In this document: piece after piece, positions 54,439-62,904 of the stretch | Layout of the letters: each line of letters opens with the position of its first letter | Numbering within the stretch: position 1 is the first letter of the stretch | From: Xanthomonas citri pv. mangiferaeindicae | GTDB lineage: Bacteria > Pseudomonadota > Gammaproteobacteria > Xanthomonadales > Xanthomonadaceae | Length of the DNA: 64,000 nt | Assembly: GCA_002240395.1 (NCBI GenBank) | Contig: CP016836.1 | Span: 1,426,001-1,490,000 of the forward strand | Direction of reading: 5' to 3' | Position numbers and translations under genes: made by a program | Notes under the pieces: model-generated | Seen by the model: only the letters and a program-made list of their open reading frames with translations | Databases searched by the model: none | What the model was told of the DNA's origin: nothing

Positions 54439-55869
54439 GTGCAGCGCGCCTGGGATTCGCTCGTCACCGCCCCGCACCTGCTCTCGCTCCTGGCCGCTGG
54501 CTGGTTGCTCTATCTGGTCCTGCTGGGCGGCTGGATCGTGCTGCAGAAGCGCGAGCCGGTCGCGACCCTGAGCTGGCTGCTCGGCCTGGCGCTGCTGCCC
54601 TACGTGGGGTTTCTGATCTACCACGTGTTCGGGCCGCAGAAGATCCACCGCAACCGGCTGCGCCGCGGTCGCAGCCGGGCCTCGATGCAGAGTGCCCAGG
54701 TCGACGCCGAGGAGGGCGAGGCCGCTGAGCTGGTGCGCCTGGCGCAGAACACGACCGGCCTGCCAGCGACCTCGTCGGCCGAGGTCGACCTGCTGGTCGA
54801 CGGCGCGGCCAAGTACACCGCGCTGCTTGCCGACATCGCCCAGGCGCGCCACCACGTGCACCTGGAGTACTACATCTTCGAGCCCGACGCGACCGGCTCC
54901 GCGCTGCGCGATGCCCTGGTCGAACGCGCGCGCGCCGGGGTCCATGTGCGGCTGCTGCTCGATTTCGTCGGCACCCGGGCGCGGCGCAGCTTCTTCGCGC
55001 CCTTGGTCGAGGCCGGCGGCGAGCTCGCCTGGTTCCACCCGATGCGCTTGGGCCGGATCTGGCAACGCCCGTGGACCAACCTGCGCACCCATCGCAAGCT
55101 GGTCGTGATCGACGGCCGGATCGGCTACACCGGCGGCATGAACATCACCGACGAGCAGGACGAGCGCCTGCGCGCGGACGCCTACCGCGACCTGCACATG
55201 CGACTGATCGGCAAGTCCGTGCGCGTGCTGCAGCTGGTGTTCGCCGAAGATTGGGCCTACGCGACCGGCCGCCGCGACTTTCTCGCTGATGTCGAGGCGC
55301 AGACCCCGGCCGCCGATCCTGGCCCGATCCGCACCCAGGTGCTGACCTCGGGTCCGGACTCGAATTGGGAAGCCATCCACCGCCTCCATGTCGGCGCGAT
55401 CCATGCCGCACGGCATCGCGTGTGGCTGACGACGCCCTACTTCGTGCCGGGCGAGGCGGCGATGATGGCGCTGACCTCGGCCGCGCTCGCCGGGCTCGAC
55501 GTCCGCCTGCTGGTGCCGCGCACCAGCGACTCGCGGCTGGTGACACTCGCCGCGCGGTCGTACTTCGGCCAGTTGCTGGTCGCCGGGGTCAAGGTCTACG
55601 AGTACCGCTCGCGGATGCTGCACAGCAAGTCGTTGCTGATCGACGACAGCCTGGCGATCATCGGCAGCGCGAATTTCGATCATCGCAGCTTCCGGCTCAA
55701 CTTCGAGCTGTCGGTGCTGTTCGATGATCCAGGCGTCGCCGCTGCGCTCGCGCAGATCATCGAACGGGAATTCGCGCATGCCCCGCGCGTGCAGCGCGGC
55801 AGGCACCGGCCACTGTTGACCGCACGCTTGCCCGAGGCGCTGGCGCGGCTGTGCTCGCCGCTGCTGTAG
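54439..55869 (+). CDS. cls: Cardiolipin synthase
   Basis: Membrane phospholipase-D-family enzyme of 476 residues that forms cardiolipin from phosphatidylglycerol. Two N-terminal membrane helices (LLSLLAAGWLLYLVLLGGW; LSWLLGLALLPYVGFLIYHV) are followed by two HKD motifs, HRKLVVIDGRIGYTGGMN and HSKSLLIDDSLAIIGSANFD. The start is a GTG at 54439, preceded by AGGAACC; the longer upstream frame overlaps the divergent radical SAM gene and lacks similarity. Full length. Confidence 0.92.
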   Translation: MQRAWDSLVTAPHLLSLLAAGWLLYLVLLGGWIVLQKREPVATLSWLLGLALLPYVGFLIYHVFGPQKIHRNRLRRGRSRASMQSAQVDAEEGEAAELVRLAQNTTGLPATSSAEVDLLVDGAAKYTALLADIAQARHHVHLEYYIFEPDATGSALRDALVERARAGVHVRLLLDFVGTRARRSFFAPLVEAGGELAWFHPMRLGRIWQRPWTNLRTHRKLVVIDGRIGYTGGMNITDEQDERLRADAYRDLHMRLIGKSVRVLQLVFAEDWAYATGRRDFLADVEAQTPAADPGPIRTQVLTSGPDSNWEAIHRLHVGAIHAARHRVWLTTPYFVPGEAAMMALTSAALAGLDVRLLVPRTSDSRLVTLAARSYFGQLLVAGVKVYEYRSRMLHSKSLLIDDSLAIIGSANFDHRSFRLNFELSVLFDDPGVAAALAQIIEREFAHAPRVQRGRHRPLLTARLPEALARLCSPLL

Positions 55870-55925
55870 CTGGACACACACGGCGCATCCGACCATCGCG
55901 CGTGTGCACACGAGGACATACTCCC

Positions 55926-56288
55926 ATGGCTCCGAGCAACAAAGCGCCCGTCGAGCCGAAGCGGCTCCAGCTGTGGCAAGCGCTGTCGGACCTGTTTCTC
56001 GACACCGAGATCGACGACACCCTGATCGTCGCGATCGCCCGCGTGGTGCGCGACACCGGCTACCCCGCCGCCGAGGTGCATCGCGCCCTCTGGAGCGAGG
56101 TCTTCCCGGTCCTGGCGCCCAACCTGCGCAGCGTGGCCGGCACCTGGTCGGGCTGGTCGGATGCCTGGCTGCTGGCCCACCTGCGGGTCCATGCCGGCCC
56201 GGTGCAGCGGCCGCGCGGCCGGGCCGCCGACGCGATCGCCCACGACTGGGCGCGGGTTGCCGCCCATCTCCCGGCCGAGTTCGCCTGA
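55926..56288 (+). CDS. Small hypothetical protein (possibly DUF7079)
   Basis: Protein of 120 residues, helical, with the conserved-looking N-terminal block LWQALSDLFLDTEIDDTLIV followed by RVVRDTGYPAAEVHRALWSEVFPVL and a Trp-rich centre. I recall similar text in proteins labelled DUF7079, but this is unverified. No signal or membrane segment. Function unknown. Confidence 0.65.
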   Translation: MAPSNKAPVEPKRLQLWQALSDLFLDTEIDDTLIVAIARVVRDTGYPAAEVHRALWSEVFPVLAPNLRSVAGTWSGWSDAWLLAHLRVHAGPVQRPRGRAADAIAHDWARVAAHLPAEFA

Positions 56289-56414
56289 GCCCAGGCACTC
56301 CGAAGATGGGCAGCGACGCATCGCGACCACAGCCCGACGGCAGGTCACGATCGGCCTCTGGCGCTGCGCCGGCGAGCGGTTAGACTGCACCCAAGTCAGG
56401 CGGAGGCCCTGCCC

Positions 56415-56687
56415 ATGTCGTGGTTGTTGCTGCTGCTCGCGCTCGGCGCGATCGTCGTTGCGTTCACCACCACGTCGGTGCCGGTGGCGGTGGTCGCCCT
56501 GCTGTTGTCGTTGGCGCTGCTCGTCGTCGGCGTGCTCGGTCTGCTGGCCCAGCGCGTGGGCGAACGCAGCCGCAGCGAAGCGATGATGGTCGATCCGGCA
56601 GAACTGCGCCGTCTGCGCGAGCAGGCGCAAGCCCGCCGCGACGCCGCGGCTGCGACGCCGGACGTGCCACCCCCGCCCAGCGCATGA
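56415..56687 (+). CDS. Small two-helix membrane protein
   Basis: Protein of 90 residues with two hydrophobic helices (LLLLLALGAIVVAFTTTSVP and VAVVALLLSLALLVVGVLGLL) and a charged C-terminal tail ending in PDVPPPPSA. Its TGA overlaps the pdxJ ATG (ATGA), so it is co-translated with pdxJ. No recognised family. Confidence 0.65.
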   Translation: MSWLLLLLALGAIVVAFTTTSVPVAVVALLLSLALLVVGVLGLLAQRVGERSRSEAMMVDPAELRRLREQAQARRDAAAATPDVPPPPSA

Positions 56688-57469
56688 GCGACGCGCGCAA
56701 CGCCCCTGCACGGCGCACGACCCGGCTGAGCGTCAACCTCAACAAGATCGCCGTGCTGCGTAATTCGCGCGGCGGCCGCGATCCCGACGTGCTGCACGCC
56801 GCCCGGGTCTGCCTGGATGCCGGCGCGCACGGCATCACCGTGCACCCGCGTCCCGATGCTCGACACATCCGGACCGATGATGTCCTTGCGCTGGGTGCAC
56901 TGACGGCCGCGTGCGGCGTCGAATTCAACATCGAAGGCAACCCCTTCGCGCCTGCGCGCGGCGCCTATCCCGGGCTGCTTGCCCTGTGTGCGCAGGTCCG
57001 TCCTGCGCAAGTCACGCTGGTGCCCGATGGCGATGCACAGCTGACCTCCGATCACGGCTTCGACTTCGCCGCGGACAGCGCCACGCTGCGCCCGCTTGTC
57101 ACCCAGCTGCAGACGCTGGGTTGCCGCGTCAGCCTGTTCGCCGATGCCGGCGCCGATATCGAGGCGGCAGTGTCCACCGGCGCCGACCGCATCGAGCTCT
57201 ACACCGGTCCCTGGGCCGAAGCCTTCGCCGCCGGCACCCCCGGCGTCGCGCTGCCCGGTCTCGTCGACACAGCACGCCGCGCGCGCGCGGCTGGCCTGGG
57301 CATCAACGCCGGTCACGACCTGAGCCAAGCCAACCTCGGCGCCCTGCTCGATGCCCTCGCGCCGGTCGATGAAGTCTCCATCGGCCACGCCCTGATCGGC
57401 GAGGCCCTCGACGACGGCCTCACCGCCACAGTGCGGCGTTATCTCGCGATCTGCGACGCACAGGGCTGA
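56684..57469 (+). CDS. pdxJ: Pyridoxine 5'-phosphate synthase
   Basis: Enzyme of 261 residues condensing 1-deoxyxylulose-5-phosphate with 3-amino-2-oxopropyl phosphate to pyridoxine 5'-phosphate. Motifs: LSVNLNKIAVLRNSRG, GITVHPRPDARHI, FNIEGNPF, and the C-terminal GLGINAGHDL and EVSIGHALIGEAL. The ATG at 56684 gives the correct N-terminus. In Xanthomonas the gene likewise lies next to the tonB cluster, which supports the taxonomic reading. Confidence 0.94.
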   Translation: MSDARNAPARRTTRLSVNLNKIAVLRNSRGGRDPDVLHAARVCLDAGAHGITVHPRPDARHIRTDDVLALGALTAACGVEFNIEGNPFAPARGAYPGLLALCAQVRPAQVTLVPDGDAQLTSDHGFDFAADSATLRPLVTQLQTLGCRVSLFADAGADIEAAVSTGADRIELYTGPWAEAFAAGTPGVALPGLVDTARRARAAGLGINAGHDLSQANLGALLDALAPVDEVSIGHALIGEALDDGLTATVRRYLAICDAQG

Positions 57470-57561
57470 CATCAGGTTGGTTTCGCGGCGTCTGGTACCT
57501 CGCTACTGCTGCGGGTCGCAAGTCCGCAAAGCGCCCCCCGCCCGGCGCGCCAGGCGCGCCG

Positions 57562-57585
57562 ACCTCCCCCGCACGCGGGGGAGGT
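57562..57585. repeat. Perfect inverted repeat (REP-like or terminator)
   Basis: 11-base-pair arms around a two-base AC loop, 92 bases after the pdxJ stop. Could terminate pdxJ transcription or belong to a dispersed palindromic family; only one copy is in the window. Confidence 0.5.
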
Positions 57586-57669
57586 GATCGCGACGTCTTC
57601 CTCTGTGTCCCACGCACACGGAAGCACGTCGTCGCGCAGGCCGCTCTGCTCCTTCCCCCGCATCACGGG

Positions 57670-57713
57670 GCATTGCGCCCTTTACGGGTGGAAGGTTGGG
57701 ATGGGGGGCGCTT
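57670..57713 (+). repeat. Intergenic element, copy 1
   Basis: Starts GCATTGCGCCCTT and ends TGGGATGGGGGGCGCTT. Matches copy 2 at both ends, with a diverged middle. Confidence 0.5.
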
Positions 57714-57826
57714 TGCCGTTGTTGACCTGACGCTTTGCGTACAACTCGCGATGACGTCGATGTCTGCTGCGTACCCTGAAACTGAGTACTCGCAACAGCA
57801 TCTTTACCCCGTACCCCCATCGCAGC

Positions 57827-57869
57827 GCATTGCGCCCTTCATGGAAGAAAGCTGGGAATGAGGGCGCTT
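57827..57869 (+). repeat. Intergenic element, copy 2
   Basis: Starts GCATTGCGCCCTT and ends CTGGGAATGAGGGCGCTT. Same orientation as copy 1, 157 bases apart. Probably members of a dispersed intergenic repeat family. Confidence 0.5.
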
Positions 57870-58012
57870 CGAACAGATTGACGCCGCGTCATCCGCGCAT
57901 GGAAGACGAGCGATTCCGTGGCACTCACTCATCGACGTGCGTCGCGCGCGGACCCTGTCCGCACCGCACATGCGCGCAGCGACATCGCCCACGCGGCTGC
58001 GTCGCAGCCCGC

Positions 58013-58040
58013 AAAAAAAAACGCCGCCCGAAGGCGGCGT
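58013..58040 (-). terminator. Rho-independent terminator of the tonB-exbB-exbD operon
   Basis: On the minus strand ACGCCGCC pairs with GGCGGCGT around a TTCG tetraloop and is followed by nine T. A textbook intrinsic terminator, 56 bases beyond the last exbD stop. Confidence 0.9.
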
Positions 58041-58096
58041 CAAATGAAGCGGGGTAAGCGCCGAGCGTGCTGCAGGCGCGTCGGCGGTACTGCGGA

Positions 58097-58507
58097 TTAC
58101 TTGCGGACGAATCCGATCTTGAGCATCTGCGCGTTCTTGGCCTCGGCCAACACCTTCGCCAGCACGCCGTAATCGGCGTCCTCGTTGGTGTCGATCTCCA
58201 ACGTGGGCTGGTTGGTCGGATCGCGCTGGACTTCCGATTCCATCATGTTGCGCAGCGCCGAGACCGGCGTCGGGCTGTCGTTCCAGAAGATCTGGCCCGA
58301 GCCGTCGATGCGCAGCTTGATCGGTTCCGGCGGTTCCACCGGATTATCAGGCGGCGTCGAGGAACGCTGCGGCAGGTCGATGTCGATCGGATAGGACAAC
58401 TGCGGCGCCGTCACCATGAAGATGATCAGCAGCACCAGCATCACGTCGCAGAGCGGAATGATGTTGATGTCGGCCATTGGGCCTTCGCCACCGGATGAAA
58501 ATGCCAT
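58097..58507 (-). CDS. exbD: ExbD/TolR-family biopolymer transport protein (second copy)
   Basis: Proton-channel subunit of 136 residues in the ExbB-ExbD motor. One membrane helix (DVMLVLLIIFMVTAP) carries the conserved Asp in IIPLCDVML. The periplasmic domain ends VLAEAKNAQMLKIGFVRK. It is the last gene of tonB-exbB-exbD-exbD. In Xanthomonas campestris, as I recall, the second exbD is not needed for iron uptake. It begins 15 bases after the first exbD. Confidence 0.93.
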   Translation of the reverse strand: MAFSSGGEGPMADINIIPLCDVMLVLLIIFMVTAPQLSYPIDIDLPQRSSTPPDNPVEPPEPIKLRIDGSGQIFWNDSPTPVSALRNMMESEVQRDPTNQPTLEIDTNEDADYGVLAKVLAEAKNAQMLKIGFVRK

Positions 58508-58522
58508 GGGTGATGCTCCGGT

Positions 58523-58948
<426 letters not shown>

Positions 58949-58982
58949 ATCGGGACTCCGTTGTCGCTACTGACGTACGTTC

Positions 58983-59738
58983 TTAGACCTTGGCCGGCGG
59001 GACGGCATCGCCGACGCGCGAACCGGTGGCGAAGAAGTCGTGCAGGTCGTGCGCGAACGTGTCGAGCTTGTTGTTCGTGCCGCGGTTGAGGCGGACGAAG
59101 AAGTTGTAGCCCAGCACCGCCGGGATCGCGACGCCCAGACCGATCGCGGTCATGATCAGCGCCTCGCCCACGGGACCTGCCACTGCGCCGATGTCGGCCT
59201 GGCCGCTGGCACCGATGCGGATCAGGGCGCGGTAGATGCCCCACACCGTACCGAGCAGACCGACGAACGGTGCGGTCGCACCGACGGTCGCGAGTACGGT
59301 CAGACCGTTCTCGAGCTTCAGCGATTCACGGGTGACGGCCTGACGCAGCGCGCGGTCGACGAACTCCGAACGGTTCAGCGACTCGACCAGACGCGAGCCT
59401 TCGTGACGCTGGTGGTGCGCGGCGGCCTGAGCGGCGTCCAGGGCGACCTTCGAGAAGGGCTCGCTCTTGGGCTGCTCTTCCATGTGACGGATCGCGTCCT
59501 GGGCGTTCGGGGTTTCCCAGAACGTGTTGATGACGCGGTCCGAGCTGCCGCGCAGGCGGGCATTCTTGATCGCGTTGTAGATGATCCAGTAGATCGACAT
59601 GGCCGACATCGTGACGAGCACGATGAGGACGACCCAGCCGACCGCGTCCATGTGCTGAATCATGTCCGCGAAGCCCATCTGCTGCAGGGCTGCAGCGTTG
59701 CCGGCTCCGGTCGGGGCGGTGGTGGTTTCCTGCAGCAT
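58983..59738 (-). CDS. exbB: MotA/TolQ/ExbB proton channel family protein
   Basis: Inner-membrane channel of 251 residues forming the pentamer that surrounds ExbD and drives TonB. Three membrane helices: VGWVVLIVLVTMSAMSIYWI near residue 35, then GLTVLATVGATAPFVGLLGTVWGIYRAL and GEALIMTAIGLGVAIPAVLGYNF. The conserved Thr/Gly residues of the second and third helices are present. It is separated from tonB by 108 bases containing two hairpins. Confidence 0.95.
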   Translation of the reverse strand: MLQETTTAPTGAGNAAALQQMGFADMIQHMDAVGWVVLIVLVTMSAMSIYWIIYNAIKNARLRGSSDRVINTFWETPNAQDAIRHMEEQPKSEPFSKVALDAAQAAAHHQRHEGSRLVESLNRSEFVDRALRQAVTRESLKLENGLTVLATVGATAPFVGLLGTVWGIYRALIRIGASGQADIGAVAGPVGEALIMTAIGLGVAIPAVLGYNFFVRLNRGTNNKLDTFAHDLHDFFATGSRVGDAVPPAKV

Positions 59739-59797
59739 AACGCTTACCTTCTAGATGTAGTGGTTTGAAGAAGTGGAACGTGACGCGGGGACTAACA

Positions 59798-59841
59798 GGC
59801 GCCCGCGGACGGGCGCCGAATCTGCGCGGCCGTCAGGCCGC
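59798..59841 (-). promoter_or_regulatory. Two tandem hairpins between tonB and exbB
   Basis: GCGGCC-GTCA-GGCCGC (59826-59841) and GGCGCCCG-CGGA-CGGGCGCC (59798-59817) would form in succession in the tonB transcript before exbB. Neither has a U-tract. They may reduce read-through or protect mRNA, allowing unequal tonB and exbB levels. Confidence 0.45.
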
Positions 59842-59846
59842 CATGA

Positions 59847-60505
59847 TCAACTGAGGCTGAAGTCGACCGGGACGCGGACGCGACCGGCGGCCGGCTGGCC
59901 ATCCTTCATCGCCGGTGCGAACGACCACTTGCGTGCGGCCTCGATTGCGGCGCGGTCGAGATCGCGATTGCGGCTGGACTTCTCGACCGACACATTGGTG
60001 ACGTTGCCCTGCGCATCGACGTCGATGACGAGGATGACGGTGCCCTCGATCTGGGCGCGGGCAGCGGCCGGCGGGTAGCGCGGCGGGTTCATGTTCTTCG
60101 ACGAGATGTCGACGCTGGCACCGATGTCAGCGACCTGCGCCGGCGGCGCGGGCGGGGCCGGCGGCGGGGCCGGGGTGTCGATCGGCGACGGGTCATCGAA
60201 CACGACCGGCGGCGCTTCCGGCGGAGGTGGCACCGGTGTCGGTCGCGGCGGCGACAGCTCCTTGATGGGCTGCGGCTTGGGCGGTTCCGGCGGCGGCGGC
60301 GGCGGCGGGGGGGCGGCGGCGGCGGCTCGATGATGACCACGCGGGTGGCCATCTCTTCCTCGGGGGCCGCGTTCGGCGGATTCACCGGCGCCAGCAGCAG
60401 CATGACCGCGGCGGCGTGGAAGGCGACCACCATCGTGAATCCGGCGATGCGGGCCCAGTTCAGGCCTTCGTCTTCGTCGTTGGTCGTCGTCGAGCGTTGC
60501 GTCAT
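59847..60505 (-). CDS. tonB: TonB energy-transducing protein, frameshifted as read
   Basis: About 219 residues after repair. The N-terminus MTQRSTTTNDEDEGLNW precedes a membrane helix with the SHLS-like histidine (FTMVVAFHAAAVMLLL). A Pro-rich linker (PPPPEPPKPQPIKELSPPRP) spans the periplasm. The C-terminal TonB domain has MNPPRYPPAAARAQIEGTVI and AARKWSFAPAM. The Pro stretch is broken: adding one C (coding strand) to the seven-base run at 60307-60313 restores one frame. A GC-rich simple repeat makes this site error-prone. It heads the exbB-exbD-exbD cluster. Confidence 0.85.
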
Positions 60506-60555
60506 GCGGAGAACTCACGTGAGGCCAGAGCGAAACGCTCCGGTGGAAAGGTCAA

Positions 60556-60579
60556 CCTGCCGCCCTGTCTGGCGGCAGG
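60556..60579 (-). promoter_or_regulatory. Hairpin in the tonB leader / downstream of the TPR gene
   Basis: Perfect nine-base-pair stem CCTGCCGCC with GGCGGCAGG, six-base loop. It lies after the TPR gene stop and after a possible tonB -10 box (TATAAG, minus strand, 60590-60595). It could end the upstream transcript or sit in the tonB 5' leader. Confidence 0.4.
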
Positions 60580-60640
60580 AATCCTGAAGCTTATACCAAT
60601 CCGAGTAACGTGCACCATCCGTGACGCGCAGAACTTTTCC

Positions 60641-61882
60641 TTAACGGGCGGAGATGATTCGCTCCGCGTCGGCGTTGGACTTGAGACCCTTGGCGATCGC
60701 CTGACGCGCAGCTTCCTTGGCTTCCGCGCTGCGTCCTTCCTGATGCAGTGCACGCGCCAGATTGAGGTAGGTCTCGCCGTTCTCGGCCAGCGGCGCCGCC
60801 TTGCGCCAGGTCTCGATCGCCGGCTCGATCTGATCGGAGAAGTAGTAGGCCTGGGCGAGCGCGGACAGGGTGCGGTAGTCGGACTGCAGAATGTTCTTCT
60901 GCAGACCTTCGTTGATCACCGCGATCGCCTCGCGCTCCTTGCCCTCGCTGTTGAGGTAGAGCGCGTAGAGGTTGCGGTACTCGGTGTCCTCGGTCAGCTG
61001 GCCGCTGCTGCGCAGACGCTCGAACACCTCGATCGCCTTGTCGTTCTGATCGGTCTGCAGGTACGACACCGCGAGGTTGATCTGCGAGCGCTTGTCGTCG
61101 GGCGTTGCCTGCGCGACCTGCTCGGCCAGACGCGTGGCCTCAGCGCTGTTGCCCGACTCGGCGTAGGCGCCCATCAGCACCTGCGTCCACTGCGGGTCGA
61201 CCTCGCCGCCGCCTTCGACCAGCGGCTTGAGCGTGGCGATCGCCTCGGGGTAACGCTCCAGGCGATAGAGCAGATTGCCCTTGAGCGCCTGGTCCTTGGG
61301 ATCGGTCGATCCGGACTCGGCGAGATAGCGCTCCAGCGATGCCAGCGCAGCGGCATAGTCCTGCTCCTGTGCTTGCAGCTGGGCGACGATCAGCATTGCC
61401 TGGAAGTGATTGTTGTTGTCCAGGCCGCCGCCGGCGATCGCCTGCTCCAGGTACGTGATCGCACGGGCATTGTCGTCGTTGAGCAGGAACTGGCCGGCGA
61501 GCAGCGCTGCCATCGACTTGTCGTACTCGTTCGCGCGCTCGTTGGCGATGATCTGATCGGCCAACGGCAGTCCCTTCTCTGCGTCCTGCGCGTTGTAAGC
61601 TTCCGACAGCGCGTTGAGATCCTTGACCACACGCTGGCTGGCCTGCACGCCCGGCTCCTTGCGCGTGGCGTTGGGATAACGCGCTTCTTCCTTCTGCTGC
61701 GCCTGACGGCTGCCGCGACGCTCGCTGCGGTCGGCCGAACGCGAACTGCGGTCCGCACGGCTGCTGCGCTCGCTGCGGTCACTACCGCCCTCGTCCTGCG
61801 CCATCGCCGGCACGCCGAAGGCCAGCAGCGCAGTGGTCATCGCGGCGACCAGCGCCTTGTGGGAAAAACGGGACTTGGACAT
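60641..61882 (-). CDS. Periplasmic tetratricopeptide-repeat protein with Ser/Arg-rich region
   Basis: Exported protein of 413 residues. The signal peptide ends GVPAMAQ. A low-complexity Ser/Arg/Asp segment (DRSERSSRADRSSRSADRSE) occupies residues about 33-58. The rest consists of TPR helices (AAALASLERYLAESG; SQINLAVSYLQTDQNDKAIEVFERL; ETYLNLARALHQEGRSAEA). A scaffold for protein-protein contacts in the periplasm is likely. It lies directly upstream of tonB on the same strand; a role in TonB-linked transport is conjecture. Confidence 0.85.
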   Translation of the reverse strand: MSKSRFSHKALVAAMTTALLAFGVPAMAQDEGGSDRSERSSRADRSSRSADRSERRGSRQAQQKEEARYPNATRKEPGVQASQRVVKDLNALSEAYNAQDAEKGLPLADQIIANERANEYDKSMAALLAGQFLLNDDNARAITYLEQAIAGGGLDNNNHFQAMLIVAQLQAQEQDYAAALASLERYLAESGSTDPKDQALKGNLLYRLERYPEAIATLKPLVEGGGEVDPQWTQVLMGAYAESGNSAEATRLAEQVAQATPDDKRSQINLAVSYLQTDQNDKAIEVFERLRSSGQLTEDTEYRNLYALYLNSEGKEREAIAVINEGLQKNILQSDYRTLSALAQAYYFSDQIEPAIETWRKAAPLAENGETYLNLARALHQEGRSAEAKEAARQAIAKGLKSNADAERIISAR

Positions 61883-61977
61883 CGGGTCACCTCGATTGGG
61901 GTGGATGCGCCGCGAGCATGGGCGCAGGAGTCTGGAGGGCGATTATGGCCGACGCTTCGCCGTCGTGGGCAACCTGA

Positions 61978-62784
61978 TCAGCCGCAGTTGGGACGGCGAC
62001 CGGCAGCGCGGGCCTGTTCGTAGACCGGCACCAGCGACGTCGCACGTGCCTGCAGTTCGGCGATGCGGTTCTGCGGATTGGGGTGCGTCGACAGCCACTG
62101 CGGCGGCTGGTTGCCGCCACTGGCGGTGATCATGTTCTGCCACAGCGCGACGGCCGCGCGCGGGTCGAACCCGGCCTTGGCCATCAACTCCTGCCCCACG
62201 ACGTCCGCCTCGGTTTCCTGGGTGCGGGTACCGGGCAGCAGGAACGTCGCCTGCAGCGCCGCACCGCCGAGCTGGCTGGTCGTCTGCTGCGCGCCTTCGC
62301 CGTAGCGCGAGCCGAGCAAGGCACCGGCCACGCCGAGCGCGCCCTGTGCGCCGAGCTGGCGGGTGATGCGCTCGTCGTGGTGGTTGGCGTAGACGTGGCC
62401 GATCTCATGCGCGATGACGGCCGCCAGCTGATCCTGGTTCTTGGCCACGGTCAGGATCCCGGTATGCACGCCGACCTTGCCGCCGGGCAACGCAAAGGCG
62501 TTGGGGTTGTCGTCCACGAACACCACCGACTCCCACTGCAGCTGCTGCCAGTTGGCAGGCAGCTCGCGCACGATGTCGGTCACGATGCAGCGCACGTAGG
62601 CCTGTTGCCGGGCATCGCTGGACTGGCGGGTCTTGGCCTTGGTCTCGGCGAATGCCTCCGCCCCCATCTGGTTGAGCTGGGCCTGCGAGACGCCGCCCAC
62701 ATACTGGGTGCGCCCGGTCGGCGACGTGGTGGTGGCGCAGGCGGTCAGCAGCAACGCAACGGCGGCTGCGATGGGCGCTTTCAT
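61978..62784 (-). CDS. M48-family metallopeptidase lipoprotein
   Basis: Zinc peptidase of 268 residues. The signal peptide ends with the lipobox LLLTACATT. The zinc motif is AAVIAHEIGHVYANHH, with the third Glu in TQETEADVVGQELM. It resembles the BepA/LoiP group of outer-membrane quality-control proteases but lacks the BepA TPR domain. The C-terminal STHPNPQNRIAELQ is a family landmark. Distinct from the large M48 protein at 5899. Confidence 0.9.
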   Translation of the reverse strand: MKAPIAAAVALLLTACATTTSPTGRTQYVGGVSQAQLNQMGAEAFAETKAKTRQSSDARQQAYVRCIVTDIVRELPANWQQLQWESVVFVDDNPNAFALPGGKVGVHTGILTVAKNQDQLAAVIAHEIGHVYANHHDERITRQLGAQGALGVAGALLGSRYGEGAQQTTSQLGGAALQATFLLPGTRTQETEADVVGQELMAKAGFDPRAAVALWQNMITASGGNQPPQWLSTHPNPQNRIAELQARATSLVPVYEQARAAGRRPNCG

Positions 62785-62904
62785 GGTCGGGCTTCCCCTT
62801 GCTCGATACGGATGGTCAGGGCATCCGTTGTAGTGCGGCCCGGATTAACGTTCCGTCAATCCGGGCGCACGGCCTGCACGGCGCAGGCCGCGTGGTCACG
62901 GCCC

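Larger units (their letters stand above)
57470..58012. other. Gene-free region with diverged repeats
   Basis: About 540 bases between pdxJ and the exbD terminator, with no convincing gene. It holds a strong hairpin at 57562-57585 (11 base pairs, ACCTCCCCCGC with GCGGGGGAGGT), a short GGCGCGCC doublet before it, and two diverged copies of a 44-base element at 57670 and 57827. Several short frames are open, but none has a ribosome-binding site or any family-like content. Confidence 0.6.
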
